DNA of 64,000 bases from MVRV01 sp964646755 (GTDB lineage: Bacteria; Desulfobacterota; Syntrophia; Syntrophales; Smithellaceae), in assembly GCA_964646755.1 (NCBI GenBank), contig CAZYIE010000003.1, forward strand, positions 1-64,000, in the 5' to 3' direction. Position 1 is the stretch's first letter. Each line of letters starts with the position of its first letter. The notes under the pieces were generated by a model. The model had not been told where the DNA came from, searched no databases, and worked only from the letters and a program-made list of their open reading frames with translations. Made by a program: the position numbers and the translations under genes. Positions 17,026 through 25,869 of this stretch are shown here, piece by piece.

Positions 17026-17355
17026 ATGGCGGATCATATTCACGTCGCTTGCGGCACGGAAATTATTTTAATGGCGGAAATGTTCAAGGTAGTTTCCGAA
17101 GGATGCCTGCCGTATGGCAATCGTGAACTTCTCTATATTGAGGGCGTCACTATCGCCGGAAGCATTTGTTGTGGTGCGGTAGAATGCCGGGTTATCCATG
17201 TTCCAGGTTTTATTGTTTCATGGCATTACAAAATCGACGAGGTCTCAGGCAATCCCGTAAGCGAATTGGAGTCGCTCAGTGATCATTCCACTCGTGAAGA
17301 AGTAAAACGGTTATTGTCCCGTACATTTCCCTCATATCTTTTGTTTCTTTCTTGA
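17026..17355 (+). CDS. Hypothetical protein
   Basis: A protein of 109 residues starting MADHIHVACG. The upstream ATG or TTG at 17008 is possible, but gggag sits 5 nt before 17026. It contains several Cys (CGTEII, SICCGAVECR) and no membrane segment. The Cys pair in ICCGAVEC could bind metal. No family recognised. It stands alone between the cold-shock gene and the phosphatase. Confidence 0.5.
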   Translation: MADHIHVACGTEIILMAEMFKVVSEGCLPYGNRELLYIEGVTIAGSICCGAVECRVIHVPGFIVSWHYKIDEVSGNPVSELESLSDHSTREEVKRLLSRTFPSYLLFLS

Positions 17356-17497
17356 AAGCCGACATATACAGCAATTAAGAAGATGGCCATCACAAAAGCT
17401 CCGACGATAATGATTGGTTATAAGAAAATCCATTGTATTTTTTTTCGCTTCAATGATAACCAAGCTAAAACAGTATTTACTACCAGGGAAATATTAT

Positions 17498-18274
17498 ATG
17501 ACAATAAGCACCATTAATACTTCTTCCGTCTCCCCGATCCTGGAGGGACAACATAATTTTCGCGATCTCGGAGGTCTGCCCGCAGGCAATGGTTTCCAAA
17601 CCAGGTCCGGCATGATCTATCGTAGCGGAGACCTGAATGCCTTAACCGATAACGATATAACAGTCCTGGAAAATATCGGTCTCACCATGGTCATTGATTT
17701 TCGCTCGGAGAGAGAGAGAATCAGGAGACCAAATCGCGATATCCCTTCGGTCAGGGAAATAAGAACTATCGCGATCAATGATTCCGCCAGAGATATAGCT
17801 ATGGAATGCATCGCCCTCAATGATAGCGCCGGGCTGGAAAAGGTTTTGATTAATGATTACCGCAGAATTATTCGAGAAAACCAGGAAGAATATCGCCAAT
17901 TCTTAAACGAACTGGCTTTTAGTCCCCACCTACCTGTAGTTTTTCATTGTGTGGCAGGCAAAGATCGGACAGGTCTGGCAGCAGTGTTTCTCCTCACTGC
18001 CCTGGAAGTGCAATTTGATGCGATTTTCGATAATTATATCGCCAGCGTCATTTACAATGAAGCGCTGACAACCAAACTAATAAATAAAATAAATGAAAAA
18101 GGACACAATGGAGAAATCATAAGACCATTGCTGGAAGTTAAAAAAGAATACCTGGATGCCGCCTTGACGGAAATTCGGGAGAACCACGGCGATCTCCGTA
18201 CATTTGTCATTAATACCTTGCAAGCGGATGTGACCAGACTCCAAGAAAGGTTTCTGGAACCGGTTACTTTATGA
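17498..18274 (+). CDS. Tyrosine/serine protein phosphatase (Y_phosphatase3-like)
   Basis: A dual-specificity-type phosphatase. The P-loop FHCVAGKDRTG (Cys nucleophile, Lys-Asp, Arg) lies near residue 150 from this start and matches the HCxxGKDR(T/S) family that includes MptpB-like enzymes acting on phosphotyrosine, phosphoserine or phosphoinositides. The N-terminal NFRDLGG motif and YRSGDLNALT are also characteristic. I prefer the ATG at 17498; the frame is open back to 17414, but the extra residues are not family-like. It overlaps mazG by 4 nt (ATGA). Confidence 0.88.
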   Translation: MTISTINTSSVSPILEGQHNFRDLGGLPAGNGFQTRSGMIYRSGDLNALTDNDITVLENIGLTMVIDFRSERERIRRPNRDIPSVREIRTIAINDSARDIAMECIALNDSAGLEKVLINDYRRIIRENQEEYRQFLNELAFSPHLPVVFHCVAGKDRTGLAAVFLLTALEVQFDAIFDNYIASVIYNEALTTKLINKINEKGHNGEIIRPLLEVKKEYLDAALTEIRENHGDLRTFVINTLQADVTRLQERFLEPVTL

Positions 18275-19071
18275 CTGAAGAAAATAAAATTCATCAAGAA
18301 TTAACCGCCTTAATATTATTAATAAAAAAATTACGAGCACCGGACGGCTGTCCTTGGGATAGAAAACAAAAACCGCAAGATTTAGGCAAGTATATTCTGG
18401 AAGAAGCCTATGAAGTAATCGAAGCGCTGGAAACCAAAGATCAACAGGCTATTGCCGAAGAACTGGGAGATTTACTTTTCCAGATATTATTTCTTGCTCA
18501 AATGGGAGAAGAGTCGGGTACGTATTCCTTAGACCAGATAATGGCCGGGATCAGGGAAAAAATGATCAGGCGGCATCCTCATATTTTCGGGAATATTAAA
18601 GTCAAAACTGTAGAAGAAGTAAAGGAAAACTGGCAACAGATCAAAAGAAAAGAACGCTGCGCTAAAGACAATGAAGCAAGTTTATTTTCCAACATACCAC
18701 GCTCTCTTCCCGCCTTGAAAAGGGCGCAAAAGATTACTGCCACGGCAGCCGGTTACGGTTTTGATTGGCAGAATACTTCAGATGTTCTGGAAAAGCTGCA
18801 GGAAGAATTAAATGAGTTCAACGCAGCCTTAAACAATAATGATCAGAACAATATCGAAGAAGAATTAGGTGATTTACTTTTCACTGTTGTCAATTTAAGC
18901 CGCTTTGTTAAAGTTGATTCCGAAACTGCTCTATTCAAAACTACAAATAAATTTTTACAGCGTTTTGCTTATATCACCGATCAATTGGCCAACCATGGGA
19001 AAACTCTGGAACAGACAACACTTGCGGAAATGGATGAGCTATGGGAAGAAACAAAAACAAAAGGAATTTAG
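18271..19071 (+). CDS. mazG: Nucleoside triphosphate pyrophosphohydrolase MazG
   Basis: It removes pyrophosphate from (non-canonical) NTPs, sanitising the nucleotide pool. Two tandem MazG helical domains are present: residues 10-110 (CPWDRKQKPQDL, then LEEAYEVIEAL and EELGDLLFQILF) and residues 150-255 with a second EELGDLLFTVVNL. The ExxE and ExxD metal ligands are intact in both. 266 residues is the full-length two-domain form. Its start overlaps the phosphatase stop, and its stop is 1 nt before the DUF2065 gene. Confidence 0.93.
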   Translation: MTEENKIHQELTALILLIKKLRAPDGCPWDRKQKPQDLGKYILEEAYEVIEALETKDQQAIAEELGDLLFQILFLAQMGEESGTYSLDQIMAGIREKMIRRHPHIFGNIKVKTVEEVKENWQQIKRKERCAKDNEASLFSNIPRSLPALKRAQKITATAAGYGFDWQNTSDVLEKLQEELNEFNAALNNNDQNNIEEELGDLLFTVVNLSRFVKVDSETALFKTTNKFLQRFAYITDQLANHGKTLEQTTLAEMDELWEETKTKGI

Positions 19072-19072
19072 C

Positions 19073-19258
19073 ATGGATTATTTTCTTTGTGTGCTAGGTC
19101 TGGTTTTTATTATTGAAGGTCTGCCTTATTTCCTGTTCCCGGAAAAACTAAAGACTTATATGCTGAAGATTATCGAATTGCCACCAGGGACTCTACGCTT
19201 TTTAGGAATATCTTCCATGATTGCCGGCTTAATTCTGCTTTACTTCGGCCGCCGTTGA
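19073..19258 (+). CDS. DUF2065 (YjeT-like) small membrane protein
   Basis: A 61-residue protein with two hydrophobic helices separated by FPEKLKTYMLKIIELPP, then RFLGISSMIAG and a short basic end GRR. This is the family's complete pattern (first helix with EGLPYFLFP). Function unknown; in many proteobacteria it sits near hflC or purA. It starts 1 nt after the mazG stop, so the phosphatase, mazG and this gene form one unit. Confidence 0.8.
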   Translation: MDYFLCVLGLVFIIEGLPYFLFPEKLKTYMLKIIELPPGTLRFLGISSMIAGLILLYFGRR

Positions 19259-19328
19259 GTTAATTTCATTGACATAATTATATTAATCTGGTTAGGGGCC
19301 GTTACTTCATGATGGACAATAGAAGGCT

Positions 19329-20366
19329 ATGGAATTAAAAGATTTTTCTTATTATCTACCGGAAGAACTAATTGCCCAGCATCCCTCTTCCCAAAGGGAT
19401 CGCTCCCGCATGATGCTGTTGCAGCGCGATAGCGGGAAAATTGACGATTTCATCTTTACCCAGTTGCCTGATTTTCTGCAAAATGGTGATGTTCTTGTTG
19501 TCAATAATTCCCGTGTTATTCCTGCCCGGCTTTTCGGTAAAAAGCCCACAGGAGCTTCTCTGGAAATTCTGCTTTTGAATAAAAAAGAAAGCACCGATAC
19601 AATTCAGATATGGGAAGTTCTGTTACGACCGGCAAAAAGACTCCGCGAGAACGATGTCATTGTTTTGCACGCTGACTGTGAAGCAAAGGTTCTGGCCCGT
19701 ATATCCGAGAAAAAATGGCTGCTGCGCTTTGAATGTGCAGGGAGCTTTGACGATTATTTAAAAAATCATGGCCGCGCGCCGCTGCCGCCCTATATCAAAC
19801 GCAAAAAAAATAATGGACAATCAGTGGACGATCTGGAACGATACCAGACTATTTATGCCGAAAATCCCGGTTCTATTGCCGCGCCCACTGCCGGTTTGCA
19901 CTTTTCGAAAGAAGTTATCCAATCATTGCAGGCTAAAGGTATCCAAATAGCGCCTGTTACATTGCATGTCGGATATGGAACTTTCCTGCCTATAGAAGTC
20001 AGCCACATTGAAGACCATGTCATGGAATCGGAATATTATGAAATCAATGCCGAAACGGCGGCCATCATTAATAATGCCCGGCGTGTCATTGCTGTGGGAA
20101 CAACTTCTACCAGAACTCTGGAAAGCATTGCCGACGAAAAAGGATTCATTAAGGCTCAAAGCGGTTTTACCAATCTCTTTATTTATCCGGGACACAAATT
20201 TCGGAAAGTCGACGGTCTTTTAACAAATTTTCATTTACCGCAATCATCATTGTTCATACTTGTCTGCACGTTTTCCGGAACTGATTTTATAAAAAAAGCC
20301 TATCAACGTGCCGTCGATAGCCGTTATTTTTTCTATAGTTACGGAGATTGCATGCTGATTATTTAG
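19329..20366 (+). CDS. queA: S-adenosylmethionine:tRNA ribosyltransferase-isomerase
   Basis: Transfers the ribose of SAM to 7-aminomethyl-7-deazaguanine in tRNA to make epoxyqueuosine. Full length at 345 residues. Signature segments include YYLPEELIAQ at the start, VLVVNNSRVIPARLFG, GSIAAPTAGLHFS, HVGYGTFLPI and NFHLPQSSL. It is followed by tgt, the preceding enzyme of the pathway, and then by the Sec genes, an arrangement seen in many bacteria. Confidence 0.97.
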   Translation: MELKDFSYYLPEELIAQHPSSQRDRSRMMLLQRDSGKIDDFIFTQLPDFLQNGDVLVVNNSRVIPARLFGKKPTGASLEILLLNKKESTDTIQIWEVLLRPAKRLRENDVIVLHADCEAKVLARISEKKWLLRFECAGSFDDYLKNHGRAPLPPYIKRKKNNGQSVDDLERYQTIYAENPGSIAAPTAGLHFSKEVIQSLQAKGIQIAPVTLHVGYGTFLPIEVSHIEDHVMESEYYEINAETAAIINNARRVIAVGTTSTRTLESIADEKGFIKAQSGFTNLFIYPGHKFRKVDGLLTNFHLPQSSLFILVCTFSGTDFIKKAYQRAVDSRYFFYSYGDCMLII

Positions 20367-20374
20367 TAAATTAG

Positions 20375-20409
20375 AAATTATTTTTGCATTTTTTGGCAAA
20401 AAATAATTT
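20375..20409. terminator. AT-rich hairpin between queA and tgt
   Basis: A 13-14-bp stem AAATTATTTTTGC / GCAAAAAATAATTT lies just after queA. A second small stem CCCGC/GCGGG (20424-20436) sits 15 nt before the tgt start. The first could end or attenuate transcription; the second may limit tgt translation, since tgt has only a weak ribosome site. Confidence 0.45.
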
Positions 20410-20451
20410 GTTAATGCACTTATCCCGCTTCGCGGGGCTAGGACAAATAAA

Positions 20452-21564
20452 ATGCCTTTTGAATTTGAACTTATAAAAAAAGATACCGATTCTTCGGCCC
20501 GCTTAGGGAGAATGATCACTGCGCATGGTACCGTGAACACGCCTGTCTTCATGCCCGTCGGTACCCAGGGTACAGTTAAATCATTGACTCCTGAACAAAT
20601 TAAAAGCTGCGGAGCCCAGATAATTTTAGGCAATACTTATCATCTGTATTTGCGCCCCGGCCATGAAACGATCAAAAAACTCGGCGGCCTGCATAAATTC
20701 ATGAACTGGACAGGCCCGATTCTCACCGACAGCGGCGGCTTTCAAGTATATAGTCTGGGTAAATTAAGAAAAATTACCGCTGATGGCGTAATCTTCCGTT
20801 CCCACATTGACGGTTCCAAACATTTTTTAACACCGCAGAAAGCCCTGGAAATTCAGGAAGCTCTTGGCTCCGATATAATGATGTGCCTCGATGAATGCAC
20901 GCCTTATCCTGCTACGCTGTACGAGACAAAAAAATCATTAGACCTGACCGTGAAATGGGCAAAATTATGCAAAGAAGCCAAAACAAGTGCCGAGCAGGCA
21001 ATTTTTGGCATTGTTCAGGGCGGCACATACCTGAATCTGCGCAAACAGGCAGTAGAAGAGATCATACCTATCGGTTTTGACGGTTACGCTTTAGGCGGAG
21101 TAAGTGTCGGAGAGCCTAAAGAAATAATGTATGCAATTGCTGAAGCAATTACTCCCCTGCTTCCGGAAGATAAGCCCCGTTACCTGATGGGCGTCGGCAC
21201 TCCGGCGGATATAGTCTATGGTGTATCCTGCGGAATTGACATGTTTGATTGTGTTATACCGACACGCTGTGCCCGTCACGGATTATTGTTTACAAATTCC
21301 GAAAAGATTGTTATAAAAAACGCCCGATTTCGGGAAGATGATGGTCCGATTGACGAAACATGTGATTGTTACACTTGTAAAAATTTTTCCCGGGCCTATT
21401 TACGTCATCTTTATGTTGCCGGGGAAATATTGGCTATGGTATTAAATACCATTCATAATGTTCACTACTACATGCGACTACTTGCGCAAATTAGAGTAGC
21501 ATTGGAAGAAAACAGTTTCGCGGAGTTTAAAAATACATTTTTGAAGAAAGAAGGAGGAATTTAA
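20452..21564 (+). CDS. tgt: tRNA-guanine transglycosylase
   Basis: Exchanges G34 of GUN-anticodon tRNAs for preQ1. The catalytic Asp in LTDSGGFQVYSL, the substrate loop GIVQGGTY, and the second Asp in DMFDCVIPTR are present. The zinc site C-D-C-Y-T-C near residue 305 with a downstream His (RHLYVAGE region) is intact. 370 residues, normal. The stop codon nearly touches the yajC start. Confidence 0.97.
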   Translation: MPFEFELIKKDTDSSARLGRMITAHGTVNTPVFMPVGTQGTVKSLTPEQIKSCGAQIILGNTYHLYLRPGHETIKKLGGLHKFMNWTGPILTDSGGFQVYSLGKLRKITADGVIFRSHIDGSKHFLTPQKALEIQEALGSDIMMCLDECTPYPATLYETKKSLDLTVKWAKLCKEAKTSAEQAIFGIVQGGTYLNLRKQAVEEIIPIGFDGYALGGVSVGEPKEIMYAIAEAITPLLPEDKPRYLMGVGTPADIVYGVSCGIDMFDCVIPTRCARHGLLFTNSEKIVIKNARFREDDGPIDETCDCYTCKNFSRAYLRHLYVAGEILAMVLNTIHNVHYYMRLLAQIRVALEENSFAEFKNTFLKKEGGI

Positions 21565-21565
21565 C

Positions 21566-21907
21566 TTGACATCTTTAGCATACGCAATGGGCAGCGCGCC
21601 CGGAGCAACTGGCGCAGCCGGCGGCGGTGATTGGGGATTCATCATCACCATGGTGGTCATTTTCGTGATTTTCTATTTTCTCATGATTCGGCCGCAACAG
21701 AAAAAGCAAAAAGAATTAAAAGCCATGCTGGATAACCTTGCTTATGGAGACACCGTCATTACCACCGGCGGAATTTACGGCAAGGTAAGCGGTTTGGCCG
21801 ATGCTGTAATCACATTGGAAATTGCCGACAAAGTACGGATCAAAGTCTCCCGCAGTGCTATTGGATCAATAACCCAGAAAGCAGGAGCACCAGCGCCAAA
21901 GGAATAA
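21566..21907 (+). CDS. yajC: Preprotein translocase subunit YajC
   Basis: A single-pass inner-membrane partner of SecDF. After a Gly/Ala-rich lead comes one transmembrane helix (FIITMVVIFVIFYFLMI), followed at once by the family signature RPQQKKQKELKAML and the GDTVITTGGIYGKV fold. It starts at TTG (21566), behind a strong aaggaggaat site and 1 nt after the tgt stop. 113 residues. Confidence 0.95.
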   Translation: MTSLAYAMGSAPGATGAAGGGDWGFIITMVVIFVIFYFLMIRPQQKKQKELKAMLDNLAYGDTVITTGGIYGKVSGLADAVITLEIADKVRIKVSRSAIGSITQKAGAPAPKE

Positions 21908-21927
21908 AATTAGAAAGGGGCAATTTC

Positions 21928-23529
21928 ATGATCAAATCTTTAAAAATCAGGATAGCGATTACGGCGGCTGTTTGTTTTGTTGCGCTGTACTTTTTAGTAC
22001 CGACCTTCATCACCCAGATTCCTTCTCCCTGGAATGACTATTTCCCCAAGGAAAAAATTCATCTGGGACTTGATTTGCAAGGTGGAATGCATCTGGTTCT
22101 GGAAGTTGACGCCGACAAGGCTTTGGAATCCATGGTCGAAAGAATGTCCGTCGATCTTAAAGAATCATTAATGGAAAGCAAAGTCCGTTTCCGGAAAATC
22201 GAACGGGCAACCGGCGCGACTATTTCTCTGGAGTTAACTGAAAGCTCGGGCAAGGCCGCTTTGGATAAAATATTGAATGAACAATATTCTGATTTAGAAA
22301 TTGCCTCATCGACACCACGTGAGGGCGGAGTTCTGGTCGGTTTAAAAATAAAAGATAAGAGAGCTATTGACCTCAAAAAGCTGACGATTGAACACAGCCT
22401 GGAAACAATTCGCAACCGGGTTGATCAATTCGGCATTGCCGAGCCGGAAATAATTCCGGAAGGAGACAACCGTATCCTGATTCAGTTGCCAGGTATTAAA
22501 GACCCGGAAAGAGCAAAGAACCTTATTGGTAAAACCGCCCTTCTGGAGTTTAAAATTGTCGATGACGAAGGCTCTCTGGATGAAGCCCTGAAGGGCAACA
22601 TACCGGAAGGATCCGTTATTGCATATGGTTCGCGCACAGACAAATCAACCGGTCAGAAAGGCTCCCAGCCCTATTTACTGAAAAGCAAAGCGCTTATGAC
22701 CGGAGCTTCTCTGGAAACGGCTAAAGTACAAATTTCCGACCGTTTTGGCGAGCCAAACATTTCCATAAAATTTAATTCTCAGGGCGCAGCTGATTTTGAT
22801 CGGATCACCGGTGAAAATGTTCGCAAACGTCTGGCAATCGTTCTGGACGGTATTGTCCACAGTGCGCCGGTCATTCAGGAAAGAATCTCCGGCGGCCAGG
22901 CGCAAATTACCGGCAATTTCACCATGGATGAGGCGCGCGATTTAGCTATTGTCCTGCGTGCCGGCGCCCTGCCTGCACCTGTAAACATTCTGGAAGAAAG
23001 AACTGTCGGCCCATCGCTGGGCAGCGATTCGATCAGGCATGGCATTATGGCGACCATTATCGGAACCATTCTTGTTATCCTCTTTATGGTCGTCTATTAT
23101 CGACTTTCCGGTGCTGTGGCTGATCTGGCAGTTATCATTAATATCATCCTGATCCTGGCGGTTCTTGCCGCCTTCCAGGCAACCCTGACCCTGCCTGGTA
23201 TCGCCGGCATGCTACTTACAGTCGGCGTCGCGGTAGATGCAAATATTCTGATCTTTGAAAGAATCCGCGAAGAATTAAGAACGGGAAAACCCGTCCGCCT
23301 GGCGCTCACCACGGGTTATGACAGAGCTTTTATCACCATTATTGACACACATATTTCTGGTATCGTAGCCGCCATTATCCTGGTTTTCTTCGGCACCGGC
23401 CCTATCAAAGGGTTCGCGGTAACAACAATCATTGGCCTTCTGGCCAGTCTTTTTACCGCCATTTTTATAACTAGGGTAATCTTCGATTATGTTATGCAGA
23501 ACTTTAACATTAAAAAATTGAGTATTTAA
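21928..23529 (+). CDS. secD: Protein translocase subunit SecD
   Basis: An RND-type, proton-driven component that helps late steps of Sec export. One N-terminal helix, a large periplasmic P1 domain opening with LGLDLQGGMHLVLEVD, then five helices containing GVAVDANILIFERIREELR near residue 435. 533 residues, slightly shorter than E. coli SecD and typical of deltaproteobacteria. secF follows 26 nt downstream. Confidence 0.97.
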   Translation: MIKSLKIRIAITAAVCFVALYFLVPTFITQIPSPWNDYFPKEKIHLGLDLQGGMHLVLEVDADKALESMVERMSVDLKESLMESKVRFRKIERATGATISLELTESSGKAALDKILNEQYSDLEIASSTPREGGVLVGLKIKDKRAIDLKKLTIEHSLETIRNRVDQFGIAEPEIIPEGDNRILIQLPGIKDPERAKNLIGKTALLEFKIVDDEGSLDEALKGNIPEGSVIAYGSRTDKSTGQKGSQPYLLKSKALMTGASLETAKVQISDRFGEPNISIKFNSQGAADFDRITGENVRKRLAIVLDGIVHSAPVIQERISGGQAQITGNFTMDEARDLAIVLRAGALPAPVNILEERTVGPSLGSDSIRHGIMATIIGTILVILFMVVYYRLSGAVADLAVIINIILILAVLAAFQATLTLPGIAGMLLTVGVAVDANILIFERIREELRTGKPVRLALTTGYDRAFITIIDTHISGIVAAIILVFFGTGPIKGFAVTTIIGLLASLFTAIFITRVIFDYVMQNFNIKKLSI

Positions 23530-23555
23530 ATTCAAGCGCACGCAGGAGATATAAC

Positions 23556-24464
23556 ATGAGCATGGAGTTGATAAAACCAGGCATTAGCATAGATTTTGTT
23601 GGGAAAATGAAGTACGCGGCGTTTTTTTCAGCAATCCTGATCATCATCGGCATCGGATCGGTTATTTTTCATGGCGGTTTGAATCCCGGTATTGATTTCG
23701 CCGGCGGTTCAATCATTCAGGTTAAATTTTCGAAAAATATTTCCGCCGATCAGATTCGGACGGCTCTGAAATCAACTAAACTGGAAAACGGTATCATTCA
23801 GCAGTTTGGCGTAAATGAATTTCTGATCCGCACGACGGAATCTTTCTCCGATCAAAAGATGCTGGCCGCCAATGTGGAACAACCGCTCTCCGCCGCTTTC
23901 AGCAAGGACTATGAGATCCGGCGCGTGGAGGTAGTCGGTTCCAAGGTTGGTAAAGATTTCACGAGAAAGGCAATTATTGCTGTTATTCTTTCCTGGCTGG
24001 CTATGCTGATTTACGTTGGCTGGCGCTTTGAGTTCCGCTACGCCGTGGGAGGCATTCTCGCTTTGGTTCATGATGTCATCATTACGATGGGAGCAGTTTC
24101 CATTATGAATATGGAATTCACCATATCTATTCTGGCATCACTCATCTTTATTATCGGTTTTTCCATTAATGACACGATTGTTACGTTAGACAGAATTCGG
24201 GAAAATGTAAAACTGAATCCGAAACAGAAGCTAAGCGATATCATTAACGTGAGTATCAATCAAACGCTGAGCAGAACGATCTTAACCTCGTTGACTGTTT
24301 TCTTCACCGTTCTAGCCCTGTTCATTTTCGGTGGAGCTGTCATCCGTGATTTAGCTTTTCCAATGCTGGTAGGCGTTATCATAGGCACTTATTCCTCCAT
24401 CTATATCGCTTGCACCATCGTGCTTGTTTTCGAAAAGATGAAACCTTCGAAGAAGAGGACGTAA
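23556..24464 (+). CDS. secF: Protein translocase subunit SecF
   Basis: Partner of SecD. First helix, then GLNPGIDFAGGSIIQV (SecF signature), a small periplasmic domain, and five further helices with FSINDTIVTLDRIREN in the conserved fourth. 302 residues, complete. The stop is 4 nt before the DUF456 gene, which suggests continued co-transcription to lepB. Confidence 0.97.
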   Translation: MSMELIKPGISIDFVGKMKYAAFFSAILIIIGIGSVIFHGGLNPGIDFAGGSIIQVKFSKNISADQIRTALKSTKLENGIIQQFGVNEFLIRTTESFSDQKMLAANVEQPLSAAFSKDYEIRRVEVVGSKVGKDFTRKAIIAVILSWLAMLIYVGWRFEFRYAVGGILALVHDVIITMGAVSIMNMEFTISILASLIFIIGFSINDTIVTLDRIRENVKLNPKQKLSDIINVSINQTLSRTILTSLTVFFTVLALFIFGGAVIRDLAFPMLVGVIIGTYSSIYIACTIVLVFEKMKPSKKRT

Positions 24465-24468
24465 TAAA

Positions 24469-24981
24469 TTGTCAACGCTTGCCGCAGTTGGCTTTGTTGT
24501 TTTTATTGTAATATTGTTTATCGGCATTTATTTGTCTTTGTTTGGTTTGCCGGGAACGGTTGTCATTTTTGCCGATGTACTGGCATATGCAGCTGTTACC
24601 GGTTTTGACCGAATCGGTTTAAAAATCATATTATTTCTTCTGTTTTTTTCCATAATAGCCGAAATGATTGATTTCTTCCTGGGGATGGCCGGTGCACTGA
24701 TGCCCATGCCTTCAAAAAAATTGTTTTGGGCATCGGCAATTGGGGCAATAACCGGTTCATTTATTTTAACCCCGTTTTTATTGGGGTTAGGTACTTTTGG
24801 AGGTTTTTTATTAGGATGTTTTGCTGGAATTCTGCTTGCGGAATTTATCCGGCAATCAAAACTGCAGACTCCTTTCAAGGCATCTAACCGTGACATTTTT
24901 ATTATGATTGGAGGAAAGATGGTTAAGGGATGTATCGCTCTCACCATGATTGCTCTTTCCTTAGCTAATATTTATTCATAG
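24469..24981 (+). CDS. DUF456 membrane protein
   Basis: A 170-residue protein with four or five hydrophobic, glycine-rich helices; the LGLGTFGGFLLGCFAGILLAE segment (read as two parts, LGLGTFGGFLLG and CFAGILLAE) is characteristic of DUF456, which has internal glycine-zipper-like repeats. Function unknown. It starts at TTG (24469), 4 nt after secF, and ends 13 nt before lepB, so it is in the secretion operon and may assist membrane insertion; that is inference from position only. Confidence 0.75.
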   Translation: MSTLAAVGFVVFIVILFIGIYLSLFGLPGTVVIFADVLAYAAVTGFDRIGLKIILFLLFFSIIAEMIDFFLGMAGALMPMPSKKLFWASAIGAITGSFILTPFLLGLGTFGGFLLGCFAGILLAEFIRQSKLQTPFKASNRDIFIMIGGKMVKGCIALTMIALSLANIYS

Positions 24982-24994
24982 AAAGATTATTGAT

Positions 24995-25630
24995 ATGCAA
25001 AAAGATAACGCTGATAAACAAGTAAAACCTAAATCAAAGACACAGGAATATATAGAAGCAATAATTGTTGCCATTCTGATCGCCGTATTTATTAGAACTT
25101 TCATTATGCAGGCCTATAAAATACCATCCCGGTCAATGGTTCCCAAATTGGTTGTCGGGGATCACCTGCTCGTCAACAAATTTATTTACGGAGTAAAAAT
25201 TCCTTATTTTCGAAAAACCCTCATTCCGATCACCGATCCCCAAAGAGGCGATATCGTCGTTTTCATTTATCCTAACGATCGTTCCAAAGATTTTATCAAG
25301 CGTGTCATCGGTGTTGCCGGCGATACAATTGAAATTAAAAACAAAACAATATTTCTCAACGGCAAAGCATACTCCGACTCTTACGGCATCTATACTGACA
25401 GCGTTACTTACCCCGGCTCCATGCAACCTCGCGATAATTTCGGTCCGGTTACTGTGCCTGCGGCATCGCTTTTTGTTATGGGTGACAACCGTGATGAAAG
25501 TGCGGACAGCCGCTACTGGGGCTTTGTGGATTTGAAGGATGTCGAAGGAAAAGCCTTGATTATTTACTGGTCCTGGAACAGTGAAGACCATAGCCTCCGC
25601 TGGCAGCGTCTGGGAAACTTGCTGAATTAA
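24995..25630 (+). CDS. lepB: Signal peptidase I
   Basis: Cleaves signal peptides from exported proteins. One N-terminal membrane helix (IIVAILIAVFIRTFIM), then the catalytic Ser in IPSRSMVPKL (box B), the Lys general base in DFIKRVIGVAGD (box D), and GDNRDESADSRYWGFV (box E). 211 residues. Last gene of the queA-to-lepB run; no terminator is obvious after it before the accessory island begins. Confidence 0.96.
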   Translation: MQKDNADKQVKPKSKTQEYIEAIIVAILIAVFIRTFIMQAYKIPSRSMVPKLVVGDHLLVNKFIYGVKIPYFRKTLIPITDPQRGDIVVFIYPNDRSKDFIKRVIGVAGDTIEIKNKTIFLNGKAYSDSYGIYTDSVTYPGSMQPRDNFGPVTVPAASLFVMGDNRDESADSRYWGFVDLKDVEGKALIIYWSWNSEDHSLRWQRLGNLLN

Positions 25631-25733
25631 ACCAGCGGGAATCGTTCTTCGAGCAATTGGCCTTATCTATTGGTTCATCCGGTTGATACATGCTTTTATC
25701 TAATAATATTGGATTTAACCTTGACTGACTTCC

Positions 25734-25772
25734 ACAAAGTTTCAGTATTGGGTATTCATATAAACTGAGTAT
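25734..25772 (+). repeat. 39-bp direct repeat, copy 1
   Basis: It begins ACAAAGTTTCAGTATTGG and ends TTCATATAAACTGAGTAT. Copy 2 at 28526-28564 differs at about 4 of 39 positions. The copies bracket 2.8 kb holding two accessory genes. Confidence 0.8.
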
Positions 25773-25788
25773 AGCGGATCGAAAGAGA

Positions 25789-25869
25789 GTAACAAAGAAC
25801 TAAGCGGCTCGCGGCCAATGAACCACAAGAAATGCCAACACACGTTGACCGTGCGTCCGCTTCAGTTAC
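25789..25869 (-). repeat. Integron attC-like imperfect palindrome
   Basis: An 81-bp imperfect inverted repeat. Outer arms GTAAC (25789) and GTTAC (25865), next AAGCGG and CCGCTT, then further interrupted pairing (GCGGCCAATG with CGTTGACCGTGC) around an unpaired centre. This size and interrupted-stem layout are those of attC sites. The stop codon of the minus-strand gene (25862-25864) lies inside one arm, as in gene cassettes. The outer boxes deviate from the RYYYAAC/GTTRRRY consensus, so the call is provisional. Confidence 0.5.
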